This document shows, piece by piece, positions 40,214 to 48,072 of a stretch of DNA of 64,000 bases (positions within the stretch are counted from its first letter, which is position 1; each line of letters opens with the position of its first letter). The position numbers were made by a program, and so were the translations under genes. A model generated the notes under the pieces. The model worked only from the letters and a program-made list of their open reading frames with translations, searched no databases and was not told the DNA's origin. The DNA is from Sideroxydans sp. CL21 (lineage in GTDB: Bacteria; Pseudomonadota; Gammaproteobacteria; Burkholderiales; Gallionellaceae), in the NCBI RefSeq assembly GCF_902459525.1, contig NZ_LR699166.1, positions 783,501 through 847,500 of the forward strand, in the 5' to 3' direction.

Positions 40214-40507
40214 TCACTTGGATAGCTTCTTCCTTATCCAGCTTGGATTTCTGCGGCAATCAAGCACAGCGAATACAATGACTTCATCGTTAGCGACACG
40301 ATAATAAACAGCGAATGGGAAACGTTTGGAGAGAAGCCGGTGGTAGCCCAGCACTACGCGGTGTATTCCCGCAAAGTAGGCCAGTGAGTCAATATCGGAG
40401 TAGAGCGTGTCCAGAAAATAAGCGCCGAGGCCGTCTGCTTGTGCTTCGTAGAAGTGGTGACCTTCTACGAGATCGTTCTCTGCGGCACTGAGGACTTTTA
40501 TCCTCAT
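40214..40507 (-). CDS. RelE/ParE-superfamily toxin
   Basis: A 97-residue protein. It opens MRIKVLSAAENDLVEGHHFYE, followed by FLDTLYSDIDSLAYFAG and RFPFAVYYRVANDEVIVFAVL with the final RRNPSWIRKKL. This is the RelE/ParE fold with the usual central YYRV strand and basic C-terminus. The ATG overlaps the antitoxin stop as ATGA, the classic translational coupling. It may poison gyrase (ParE-like) or cut mRNA (RelE-like); the sequence does not decide. Confidence 0.88.
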   Translation of the reverse strand: MRIKVLSAAENDLVEGHHFYEAQADGLGAYFLDTLYSDIDSLAYFAGIHRVVLGYHRLLSKRFPFAVYYRVANDEVIVFAVLDCRRNPSWIRKKLSK

Positions 40508-40728
40508 GCGACGTTTTTCTTGATTCTTTCTTTGGCTTCTTCCCAATTTGAAACGGTTACCTTGCCTGCATTCAGGGCAGCTTCGCGATCATTAAGGATC
40601 GCTCCATGCCATGCCGGAGACTCCAGATTCTTTTCGTTGCCGGCCATGTCTGACCACAGCATTTCCATTAAATCCAATTTTTGGGTGAATGAAAGCTGTG
40701 CAATAGGAACGTCGATTCTGTTCATCAT
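40504..40728 (-). CDS. Antitoxin of the addiction-module-component family
   Basis: A 74-residue protein (MMNRIDVPIAQLSFTQKLDL at the start, then EMLWSDMAGNEKNLESPAWH and a final NWEEAKERIKKNVA). It matches the small family paired with ParE-like toxins: an N-terminal helix pair followed by W-H-x-x-I-L and a W-E-E-A-K-x-R tail that wraps the toxin. An AAAGGAAAC site precedes the first ATG. It is expressed first and overlaps the toxin by four bases. Confidence 0.85.
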   Translation of the reverse strand: MMNRIDVPIAQLSFTQKLDLMEMLWSDMAGNEKNLESPAWHGAILNDREAALNAGKVTVSNWEEAKERIKKNVA

Positions 40729-40792
40729 GTTTCCTTTCATATGGCTGTCCAAAATTATTGGGGACAGACTCCGGTTATTCTAGGGCCAATTA

Positions 40793-40951
40793 TTACTTGC
40801 GATGACCTGATGCCTGGACACGGTGCTGTTCCATCAGGGCTTGCGCCTGCTTTTTGACCACATCGGATTGTACCGGCTTGCAGCCTTCGATCTGCATTGA
40901 GGTCCGGACAGCTTGGGAGATTTTCTGGTTCAGGTTGGCGCTGACTTTCAT
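40793..40951 (-). CDS. Small VbhA-like protein (52 aa)
   Basis: This small frame reads MKVSANLNQKISQAVRTSMQ, then IEGCKPVQSDVVKKQAQALM and a basic tail. The pattern of a short helix with S-M-x-I-E-G-x-K-P is reminiscent of VbhA-type antitoxins, which block Fic toxins, but no fic gene is nearby. The ATG at 40951 lies after a plausible AGTAAACG leader. It could be an orphan antitoxin fragment or a small independent protein. Function is not assigned. Confidence 0.5.
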   Translation of the reverse strand: MKVSANLNQKISQAVRTSMQIEGCKPVQSDVVKKQAQALMEQHRVQASGHRK

Positions 40952-41075
40952 CGTTTACTCCCCAAAGCATCTCGCCTGTTTGGCGAGTTTCGTTGCTGCG
41001 AATTATATCAGTTTCGGGTGCTCAGAGCCCGTGCGGGGTAAGGATTCTTCCAGGTTGAATTAAGGCAACACAGCC

Positions 41076-41957
41076 TCAAAGCCCGCGCATATAAACCGGC
41101 CGCAGCGGCCGATGTCCGGCCATCGCTTCGCGCAGTTGCAGCAGCAGTTTTTCCTTGTCCTTCGGCAGATTTCCGGCGAGCGCCAGCGCATTGGAGGCAT
41201 GGTTGGAACGGAAGATGACCGGTTGCGGCGGGTTGAGGCCGCTGATGAGTCTTTCCTGTTCCTTCAATATCGCCAGGTCGTCCGGCATCTCGAACGGCTC
41301 GCCGTATTTGCGGCGGAATTCTTCCGCGATACTTTCGTCCAGATACAGTTGCAGCGTGGAAAGGTAAGTCACGGGCGCGCTGTTGAGCAGGGCGATGGTG
41401 CCGTCTATGTGTTCGTCGCTGTGCTGCGTGCCGCCCAGCCCGAGGATGACGGTGGCGGAGACTTTCATGCCGCTGGCGTGTGCCTTGTGCAGCACTTCGG
41501 CCATGCGCCGTTGCGTGGCGCCCTTGGTGATCTTTTTCAGGACGAGGTCGGAGCCGGATTCGAGACCGAAGTAGAGCAGGCTCAGTTTGTGTTCGCGCAA
41601 CAGGGCCAGTTCTTCGGCGCACTTGCGCTGGATGTTGCCGGGCGTGGCATAGCAGGAAACGCGCGTCAGCCGAGGCAGCGCTGCCGCCAGTTCGCGCAGG
41701 ATGGCGAGCAGGTGTTCGGTCGGGAGAGCGAGCGCATCGCCATCGGCCAGAAACACGCGCTGCGCATCGGGCCAGTCGGCGGCGGCACGGCGGATATCGG
41801 CAAACACGGCATGCAGCGGGCGTTCGACATAATCCTTGCTGCGATACATGGCACAGAAACTGCACTGGTTGAAGCTGCAGCCCAGCGTGGCCTGGATGAT
41901 CAGGTTGTCGCCTTCGGAGGGCGGGCGGTACAGCGGCATGTCGTAGTGGAGGTTCAT
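41076..41957 (-). CDS. Radical SAM protein with CX4CX2C cluster motif
   Basis: A 293-residue radical SAM enzyme. The cluster site is GCSFNQCSFCAMY, that is C-x4-C-x2-C, one residue longer than the canonical CX3CX2C but seen in a known subgroup. Barrel motifs LFFGLESGSD-like (LLYFGLESGSDLVLKKITKG), ATVILGLGG and HSDEHIDGTIALLN follow. The ATG begins MNLHYDMPLYRPPSEG, typical of that subgroup. The substrate is unknown. A broken partial copy lies at 39985-40143. Confidence 0.85.
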   Translation of the reverse strand: MNLHYDMPLYRPPSEGDNLIIQATLGCSFNQCSFCAMYRSKDYVERPLHAVFADIRRAAADWPDAQRVFLADGDALALPTEHLLAILRELAAALPRLTRVSCYATPGNIQRKCAEELALLREHKLSLLYFGLESGSDLVLKKITKGATQRRMAEVLHKAHASGMKVSATVILGLGGTQHSDEHIDGTIALLNSAPVTYLSTLQLYLDESIAEEFRRKYGEPFEMPDDLAILKEQERLISGLNPPQPVIFRSNHASNALALAGNLPKDKEKLLLQLREAMAGHRPLRPVYMRGL

Positions 41958-42121
41958 GCTGAATTGTAACGGGGTTATTCCCTTTTAATGCAATGCCGAC
42001 AAGGCCGATTCATGCTGGAAATTATCTCTTTGCAAAAATAGGGGTATTAACAAAACCAATTGCGTATGTGTCGAGTGGCAGGCACATTTGACGCGTACCA
42101 GTCACCGGATAAATATGAGTC

Positions 42122-42257
42122 TAAGGAAACGCAGATTAAGTCCTCCGTTCGTGGTGAGCTTGTCGAACCATGAATGGAGGACGATTAACATTCAATATGT
42201 TATCTGGTCGACCCTTCGACAGGCTCAGGGCGAACGGACTTAATCTGCGTTTCCCTA
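42122..42257. repeat. Complete palindromic element with 22-bp inverted ends (136 bp)
   Basis: The left end TAAGGAAACGCAGATTAAGT (plus CC) and the right end GGACTTAATCTGCGTTTCCC (plus TA) are 22-bp inverted repeats with one mismatch. The interior carries CCGTTCGTGGTGAGCTTGTC and CCCTTCGACAGGCTCAGGGC. Like the TATTGATCC family it begins TA and ends TA. It lies in the 390-bp spacer (41958-42346) upstream of the TorT-like gene; apart from it I see no gene there. Confidence 0.8.
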
Positions 42258-42346
42258 ATAAGCCTGCGGCGCTTTGCCCTTTGCAAATATAATCCATAGG
42301 CACCATACATGTTATTAGAGCATCCAAAACCAAAACGGTGTGCGCA

Positions 42347-43525
42347 ATGAATATCATTAGCGATCTCGGCAGCAGTTGCTCACGGCAATTTTTCATGGTC
42401 GCGTTGTTGTTCTGCGCACTCGCGGTTCGCGCATCGGCCGACACTGCACCGGCACCGGCTGCCGGCGCTTTTGAACCCATTCCGGTTTTCTCCATTTACC
42501 CTCCTGTCAAACCCGATGGCACGGCGGACGAGGCACTGGCGAGCGGGCGCGTGGTAGACGACCGCTATGCAATGACTGACAGGGCAAACAAACCCTGGCG
42601 TATCGCCTTCCTGTTTCCGCACATCAAGGATCCGTACTGGGTGGGTTGCGATTATGGCGTGATCAGTGAAGCCAGACGGCTGGGTGTCGCGGTGGATATT
42701 TTTCCGGCAAACGGCTACGACGACATGATTGGACAGTTGCGCAAGATGGACGATGTCATCGCGGCGAAATACGACGCCATTGTCATTTCTCCGCTCAGCC
42801 TGACGGCGAATAACGCCTCAATTGCCAAAGCGCGCAGACTGGGCATTCCGGTGTTCGAGCTGGCGAACGACAGCACCAGCGACGACCTGACGATCAAGGT
42901 GACCACCTCGCTGAAGAGTATGGGTGTCGACGCCACGGAATGGGTCGTTCGCGACGCACAACGGCGCGGGCTGAAGGAGATCAATATCGCCTTGCTGCCC
43001 GGTCCGTCGGATGCGGGATGGGTCAAGGGTGAAGTTGCAGGTACGCGCGACGCGGCAGCCAAAGCTGCGATCAAGGTCAATATCGTCGATATCAAGTACG
43101 GTGACAGCGACAGGATCGAGCAATCGCGATTGGCGGAACAGCTGCTTGCCGAACACGGCAAAAAACTCGATTACATTCTTGGCTGCACCGGCTGCGCACC
43201 CGCGGCGATTCTGCCGCTGAAGCTCGCGGGCCTTAATAAGAGGATACGGATCGTTGCCTATGACCTGACCCGTGAGATCGCCGGACTTATCCGCAACAAG
43301 GAAATCGTCGCCTCTGTCGATACCAAGGGTGTCAGCCAGGCACGCGTAGTCACCAATGCTGTGGTGAGCTTCCTGGAGGGAAGAAGCAAAGAGCGGCCGC
43401 ATACCATCCTGGTAAAACTGGGACTGGTCGACTATGGCAACCAGGCGACATACCCGTTCGATACGACCACCGCTCCCGCGGGTTTCAGGCCCGTCCTTTC
43501 CTATGCTCCGCGGAAAGGCAAGTAG
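42347..43525 (+). CDS. TorT-like periplasmic substrate-binding protein
   Basis: A 392-residue exported protein. The signal peptide (residues 1 to ~27: FFMVALLFCALAVRASA) is followed by a two-lobed periplasmic-binding domain: IAFLFPHIKDPYWVGCDYG, IVISPLSLTANN, GIPVFELANDS and ILGCTGCAPAAILPL. TorT-type proteins bind TMAO or a related ligand and pass the signal to a membrane partner. No ABC transporter lies nearby; instead the next gene, six bases downstream, is a GGDEF-EAL protein with a periplasmic sensor region. The pair probably forms a ligand-sensing c-di-GMP switch. The ligand is unknown. Confidence 0.85.
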   Translation: MNIISDLGSSCSRQFFMVALLFCALAVRASADTAPAPAAGAFEPIPVFSIYPPVKPDGTADEALASGRVVDDRYAMTDRANKPWRIAFLFPHIKDPYWVGCDYGVISEARRLGVAVDIFPANGYDDMIGQLRKMDDVIAAKYDAIVISPLSLTANNASIAKARRLGIPVFELANDSTSDDLTIKVTTSLKSMGVDATEWVVRDAQRRGLKEINIALLPGPSDAGWVKGEVAGTRDAAAKAAIKVNIVDIKYGDSDRIEQSRLAEQLLAEHGKKLDYILGCTGCAPAAILPLKLAGLNKRIRIVAYDLTREIAGLIRNKEIVASVDTKGVSQARVVTNAVVSFLEGRSKERPHTILVKLGLVDYGNQATYPFDTTTAPAGFRPVLSYAPRKGK

Positions 43526-43531
43526 CAGACG

Positions 43532-46500
43532 ATGAAATTCAAACGGCTAAAAGACAAGCTGCTGCTCAGCGCAGTGGCCGTCAGCGTCGCGGTGGCGCTG
43601 GTTACCTTGCTGACTGTTTCGTTGGTGGTCCGCCAGCAGAATATGGATCAGTCCTATGCTCATCTGCGCAAGGCATCCAGCGTGATAGAAGAAGAGCTGG
43701 CCAATCGCAAAGAGAATCTCTTGACTGCGTCGCGCCAACTGGCGAACCAGAAAAATCTCGGGTCGACCATCTGGTACCTCGCGCAATATGCACAGTTGGG
43801 CATCGATCGCGAGACGCTGTTCAGCACTTACCAGCAACTGGTGAAGGATACTTACAAGATAGGGCGGGTCGCGCAGCTTTCGCGCATCGCGATTTACGAC
43901 TCATCAGGCCGTCTGATCTCGTTTGCCCTGTTCGACCGCAACAGCAAGCAGGTAGGCTTTGTCGAGCACTCGCGTGCGACTGTGATTCAGGCAGCCACCT
44001 TGAGGGATGGCGAAGAGCTGAGCAGGCAGAATCTGCGCGCAACAACGTCCACGCCCAAGATCGGTCTTCAATTTGAAGGGCCGCTGCCACGGCAGGAGAG
44101 CATGCATTACGCCGTCAAGAACGGAATGCTGGTGATAGAGAGCTACGTTCCTGTCATGGGTGAGGCGTTCGATGCCTCCAGCGGGAAGCAGAGGTTGAAG
44201 CAACTTGGCCTGGTTGTCATGGAGCATCCGTTCGACCAGTCCTTCGTCGACCAGCTCTCCCGGTTGACCGATACCCGCATCAATGTGTTTATTCCGCAGG
44301 GTTTCAGTGTTGGCAGCTTGCCCGTGTACCGGAATCCGGACTGGAGCAATGCAAAGCAAGGTTCCGCAGCACCCGGGAAATTGTTGAACGAGATAACGGT
44401 AGATGGCGAGGGCTATTACCAGAGTCTGATGTCGCTTTACGAGGATGACAAAATCGTCGGGTCCATTGCCGCGCTTTATTCCAAAAGCATCGTCGAGAAA
44501 AACACCTGGGAGATGGTCAAGACACTGGGCTTGATCGCAGCGATCAGCCTGCTGTTCATTTTTGCAGTTGCCTGGTACTTCGCCACCTCCATTTCGAAGC
44601 CGCTGACGACGCTGAGCCGGATTTTCCGGAGCGTGGCCGGGGACGCGTCCGGAAATTTGAGCAACGAGCTCGGGCAGTTGGAAAAGGAGAAGGCGAGGGG
44701 GGATGAGTTGGGCGACCTCACGCAGAGCTTTATTGCGATGAACGACGCCATCAACCAGAAGATTCAGCAGATCAACGAAATCAACGCATCTCTTGAGCGC
44801 ACGGTGGAGGAAAGGACTGCGGCGCTGGCAAGCAGCGAGCAGGACCTGCGCTCGATGATAGAGAACTCTCCCGATACCATTGCCCGCTACAACAGAGACT
44901 GCCGTCGCGTCTATGTCAACCCTGCTTTCGGACGTATCACCGAGGGAGGTGCGGCATCACTGTTGAACAAGAGGCCCTCGGAGGTTCCGGGTGGGGAAAA
45001 TTTCGAGATCTATGAAGCCAGGATCAGGGAGGTTTTTTCGACGGGAAACAATGCGCAGTTCGAATTGAAGTGGCCGCGCAAGGATGGGAAGGTGATTTAT
45101 AGCCACATCCGGCTGACAGCGGAACGGGATATTTCAGGCAATGTGACTTCGGTGCTGGGTGTGGGGCGGGATATCACCGAGTTAAATAATTCCCGGGCGG
45201 AACTGAAACATGCAAATGACCAGCTGGAGGAACTGAATCAGCAATTGCAGTCACTGGCAACCAACGATCCGCTCACGCAGTTGCCCAACAGGCGTCTGCT
45301 CATGGACAGGCTCAAACATGCCTTGGCTGCCAGCGCGCGGAATAGCAAGGCCGGTGCACTGCTGTTCATCGACCTTGATAATTTCAAGGCCATCAATGAC
45401 ACACTCGGGCACGATAGCGGCGACTTGCTGCTGCAACAGGTTGCGCGACGTCTGGAGGGTTGCGTGAGGAATGGCGATACGGTCGCGCGCATCGGGGGCG
45501 ATGAATTTGTGGTCATGCTGGAAGACCTGAGCATGGATGCAATGGAGGCTGCAGCGCATGCGGAGACAGTCGGTAACAAGATTCTCGCCGCTCTCAACGT
45601 GCCATATGATGCTTCCTTGCGCGGTAGCAGCTGCACACCCAGTATCGGCATCACGCTATTTGATGACAGGCCGCAATCGATAGACGAGTTGCTCAGGCAA
45701 GCCGACATCGCCATGTATGAATCCAAGAAGTTCGGGCGCAACACCCTGCACTTCTTTGATCCGCAGATGCAGAGAACGATAGATGCCCGCGCGGCTATCG
45801 AATCACAGTTGCGGCTCGCGCTGAAGAACGGACAATTCCGCTTGTATTACCAGATACAGGTCGACAGCCTGCATCGGACATTGGGCGCCGAGGCATTGAT
45901 CCGCTGGGCGCACCCGGAGCGCGGATTGGTCGCTCCTGCCGAATTCATTCCGCTGGCTGAAGAAATCGGGCTGATTCTGCCCATAGGGCAATGGGTGCTG
46001 GATACCGCTTGCATCCAGCTCAAGGCGTGGGAGGGGGATGCGCTCACTCGCAGCCTCATTCTTGCAGTGAACGTGAGCGCCAAACAATTTCGCCAGCCTG
46101 ATTTCGTTGCGCAGATCCGATCCCTGGTGCAACGCCATGCCGTCGATCCGAGGTTGCTCAAGCTGGAGCTGACGGAAAGCCTGTTGCTGGAGAACATCGA
46201 GGACACCATTGTCACCATGAGCGAAATAAAGAAAATCGGTGTCCGCTTGTCGCTCGACGACTTCGGTACCGGATATTCATCCTTGCAGTACCTGAAAAGG
46301 CTGCCGCTCGATCAACTCAAGATCGATCGTTCATTCGTGCGCGACATCACCGTGGACAGTAACGACAAGATCATCGTCAGCACCATCATTGCCATGGCGC
46401 AAAATCTGAATCTGAACGTCATCGCCGAGGGCGTTGAAACCGAAGAGCAGAGGCAATTGCTCATGAAAATCGGTTGCTCCAATTTTCAGGGGTGCCTGTT

Positions 46501-46573
46501 TGGCAAGGCAGAACCTGTCGATCAATTTGAAGTCTTGCTGAAGCAGATTGCCGTACCTGAGGTAGGGGTTTGA
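43532..46573 (+). CDS. Membrane GGDEF-EAL protein with periplasmic Cache-like and PAS domains
   Basis: A 1013-residue c-di-GMP enzyme. Membrane helix 1 is ~11-33, followed by a ~290-residue periplasmic sensor, helix 2 near 330-350, a HAMP-like linker (~350-415) and PAS (~435-550: MIENSPDTIARYNRDCRRVY). The GGDEF domain has an intact RIGGDEFVVML near 653, and the EAL domain (~755-1005) has EALIRW near 787, ELTESLLLEN, LDDFGTGYSSL and KIDRSF. Both catalytic motifs look complete, so it may make and break c-di-GMP. It starts six bases after the torT-like gene, suggesting that the binding protein docks on its periplasmic domain. Confidence 0.93.
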   Translation: MKFKRLKDKLLLSAVAVSVAVALVTLLTVSLVVRQQNMDQSYAHLRKASSVIEEELANRKENLLTASRQLANQKNLGSTIWYLAQYAQLGIDRETLFSTYQQLVKDTYKIGRVAQLSRIAIYDSSGRLISFALFDRNSKQVGFVEHSRATVIQAATLRDGEELSRQNLRATTSTPKIGLQFEGPLPRQESMHYAVKNGMLVIESYVPVMGEAFDASSGKQRLKQLGLVVMEHPFDQSFVDQLSRLTDTRINVFIPQGFSVGSLPVYRNPDWSNAKQGSAAPGKLLNEITVDGEGYYQSLMSLYEDDKIVGSIAALYSKSIVEKNTWEMVKTLGLIAAISLLFIFAVAWYFATSISKPLTTLSRIFRSVAGDASGNLSNELGQLEKEKARGDELGDLTQSFIAMNDAINQKIQQINEINASLERTVEERTAALASSEQDLRSMIENSPDTIARYNRDCRRVYVNPAFGRITEGGAASLLNKRPSEVPGGENFEIYEARIREVFSTGNNAQFELKWPRKDGKVIYSHIRLTAERDISGNVTSVLGVGRDITELNNSRAELKHANDQLEELNQQLQSLATNDPLTQLPNRRLLMDRLKHALAASARNSKAGALLFIDLDNFKAINDTLGHDSGDLLLQQVARRLEGCVRNGDTVARIGGDEFVVMLEDLSMDAMEAAAHAETVGNKILAALNVPYDASLRGSSCTPSIGITLFDDRPQSIDELLRQADIAMYESKKFGRNTLHFFDPQMQRTIDARAAIESQLRLALKNGQFRLYYQIQVDSLHRTLGAEALIRWAHPERGLVAPAEFIPLAEEIGLILPIGQWVLDTACIQLKAWEGDALTRSLILAVNVSAKQFRQPDFVAQIRSLVQRHAVDPRLLKLELTESLLLENIEDTIVTMSEIKKIGVRLSLDDFGTGYSSLQYLKRLPLDQLKIDRSFVRDITVDSNDKIIVSTIIAMAQNLNLNVIAEGVETEEQRQLLMKIGCSNFQGCLFGKAEPVDQFEVLLKQIAVPEVGV

Positions 46574-46577
46574 AGGC

Positions 46578-46605
46578 GGCGGTATCGACACCGCCGTTCT
46601 TCTTC
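46578..46605 (+). terminator. Likely terminator after the GGDEF-EAL gene
   Basis: GGCGGT/ACCGCC stem (46578-46595, loop ATCGAC) directly follows the stop codon and is trailed by GTTCTTCTT. A modest but plausible Rho-independent terminator. Confidence 0.55.
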
Positions 46606-46736
46606 CCATGGGTACAGGTATAGAGCGGCACCTTCTCCTTGGGCTTTGCCCCGCCTCCTTGTGCACCGTTTCATCAGCGTAAGTTGCAACCGTAAACGGC
46701 GGTGCGGGGCAGTTTGCCCGCGCCATGGTCGTCCCG

Positions 46737-47087
46737 TTACGCCGGCGTGGCAGTGAGCGCACCGCGATAGCCGAAATTTTCGAGCGCCTGCCACACGCCG
46801 AGGTAACGGCTGCCGTTCTTGTCGGGCTCGACGCCGATGACGGTGAAGTCATCGATGTCGTGCTCGATGGCCGCTGCGCTTTCCTCGGCACCCAGCCAGA
46901 CGCCGAGCGGCCAGCCATGGTCGTACTCGCGGCGGATCAGCTCGGCGCGGCGTGCGCGCCATACCGCCAGCGGCACCAGCACCGGCCCGACCGGCAGCTT
47001 GACGCCGTGCGGTGTGTCTCCCGCCGCGAGGCGCAGAACCTTCCAGTTATCGGGTACATTTTCGAATCTGTCTTTCAGCGTGGACAT
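46737..47087 (-). CDS. DUF934-like protein, short form
   Basis: A 116-residue protein. LPVGPVLVPLAVWRARRAEL, then GWPLGVWLGAEESAAAIEHD, DDFTVIGVEPDKNGSRYLGV and a final LENFGYRGALTA resemble DUF934, the small partner encoded next to sulfite or nitrite reductases. Compared with usual DUF934 proteins (~160 residues) the C-terminal part after the FGYRGEL-like motif is missing. The ATG at 47087 has a very strong AAGGAAGG ribosome-binding site. No reductase gene is adjacent. It may be a truncated or specialised stand-alone form. Confidence 0.6.
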   Translation of the reverse strand: MSTLKDRFENVPDNWKVLRLAAGDTPHGVKLPVGPVLVPLAVWRARRAELIRREYDHGWPLGVWLGAEESAAAIEHDIDDFTVIGVEPDKNGSRYLGVWQALENFGYRGALTATPA

Positions 47088-47351
47088 ATGACACCTTCCT
47101 TTTTGTGGTTGAGCAGTTGAGTCATTCAACTTGCTGCAAAGTCTAGCCATGTGTCATATGTCGTGGAAATACTTGTTTGTTACATCAAAATAACTAATTG
47201 ATATAAGGGGAGCGAAAGCGCAGGAATGCTGAGGCTCGCCATGCCGTTTGCTGTGATACGGGGCGCGGAAGCTGACTGGTTGAAGTTGCAGCCAGGCGTC
47301 CCACACCCGGCCCTCTGATGAAACTACTGATGAAACTATTAGCCATCTGAC

Positions 47352-47560
47352 TATTGATCCGGCACTCTTTATCCGAGAATCCGTACGCATTGACCCTTCG
47401 ACTGAGCTCAGGACTAAAGGCCTTGTCGAAATGTGAATGGATTCTTGTGCTTCGACAGGCTGTGCGTGTGCTGTTGGGGCGAATGCCCCTTACAGCCACG
47501 GCCTACCCCTTGCGGGTGCAGCACGAACGGCAATTAGGTTCAAAGCGTGCCGGATCAATA
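47352..47560. repeat. TA-target palindromic element, copy 4 (209 bp), with nested insert, split into another palindrome
   Basis: Ends TATTGATCCGGCAC and GTGCCGGATCAATA. After GTGCTTCGACAGGCT a 57-bp block (GTGCGTGTGCTGTTGGGGCG onward) is inserted, a piece also found in the GTAGGTCGGG repeats. The flanks, TTAGCCATCTGAC on the left and CCAAGTCATTGGTTAT on the right, are halves of the palindrome present in the clpB leader, where the same place reads CTGACTAAG. So this copy inserted at that TA and duplicated it. Apart from these repeats I see no gene between 47088 and 47667. Confidence 0.85.
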
Positions 47561-47667
47561 AGGCAGCAGGCTGCCAAGTCATTGGTTATAACCATACGAC
47601 TAGTTTGCAAACAACTGCAGCCTGGTCGCTGGTTATCCCGCCTGCGGGAGAGGAAACGAAATTTGAC

Positions 47668-47943
47668 CTACTCTTTGGATGGTTTCACGAAGCTGATGAC
47701 GTTCGAGTTCGGTTGCTCGCCATCCGCGTAGTAGGGTTTGGCCTGGTCGAAGTTGAGTTTCTCGGCCAGTTCTTTTTCCCGTTCCGAGATCAGGCCGAAA
47801 CAATCCTTGATGTCCTGGATGGTGCTATCCGTCAGCGGGTTGGCACGTCCGCCGAGCGGTGTGACGTCTCTGACAACATTGCCCAGTGTCTTCCGCATCA
47901 GGCGCAGGATCTGTTGTTCTTTGCTTAACTCTTCTGTGTTCAT
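47668..47943 (-). CDS. Conserved hypothetical protein (91 aa)
   Basis: A 91-residue polar protein (MNTEELSKEQQILRLMRKTL at the start, then GNVVRDVTP, PLTDSTIQDIKDCFGLISER and a C-terminal NSNVISFVKPSKE). I recall similar short betaproteobacterial proteins sometimes annotated as segregation and condensation protein A, probably by mistake. No motif gives a function. It is flanked by repeats on one side and by the lipoprotein gene on the other. Confidence 0.65.
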   Translation of the reverse strand: MNTEELSKEQQILRLMRKTLGNVVRDVTPLGGRANPLTDSTIQDIKDCFGLISEREKELAEKLNFDQAKPYYADGEQPNSNVISFVKPSKE

Positions 47944-48072
47944 GGATATATACCGGAGTGAATTGCAGGAAATAACTTTACTGGAATTGACGGGGTTGGG
48001 TCCAAATTATTTTTTCGGGCAATTGTCGTCGTGTGGATTGACGCTTGGAGTGCACAGAGGCAGATCGATGCG

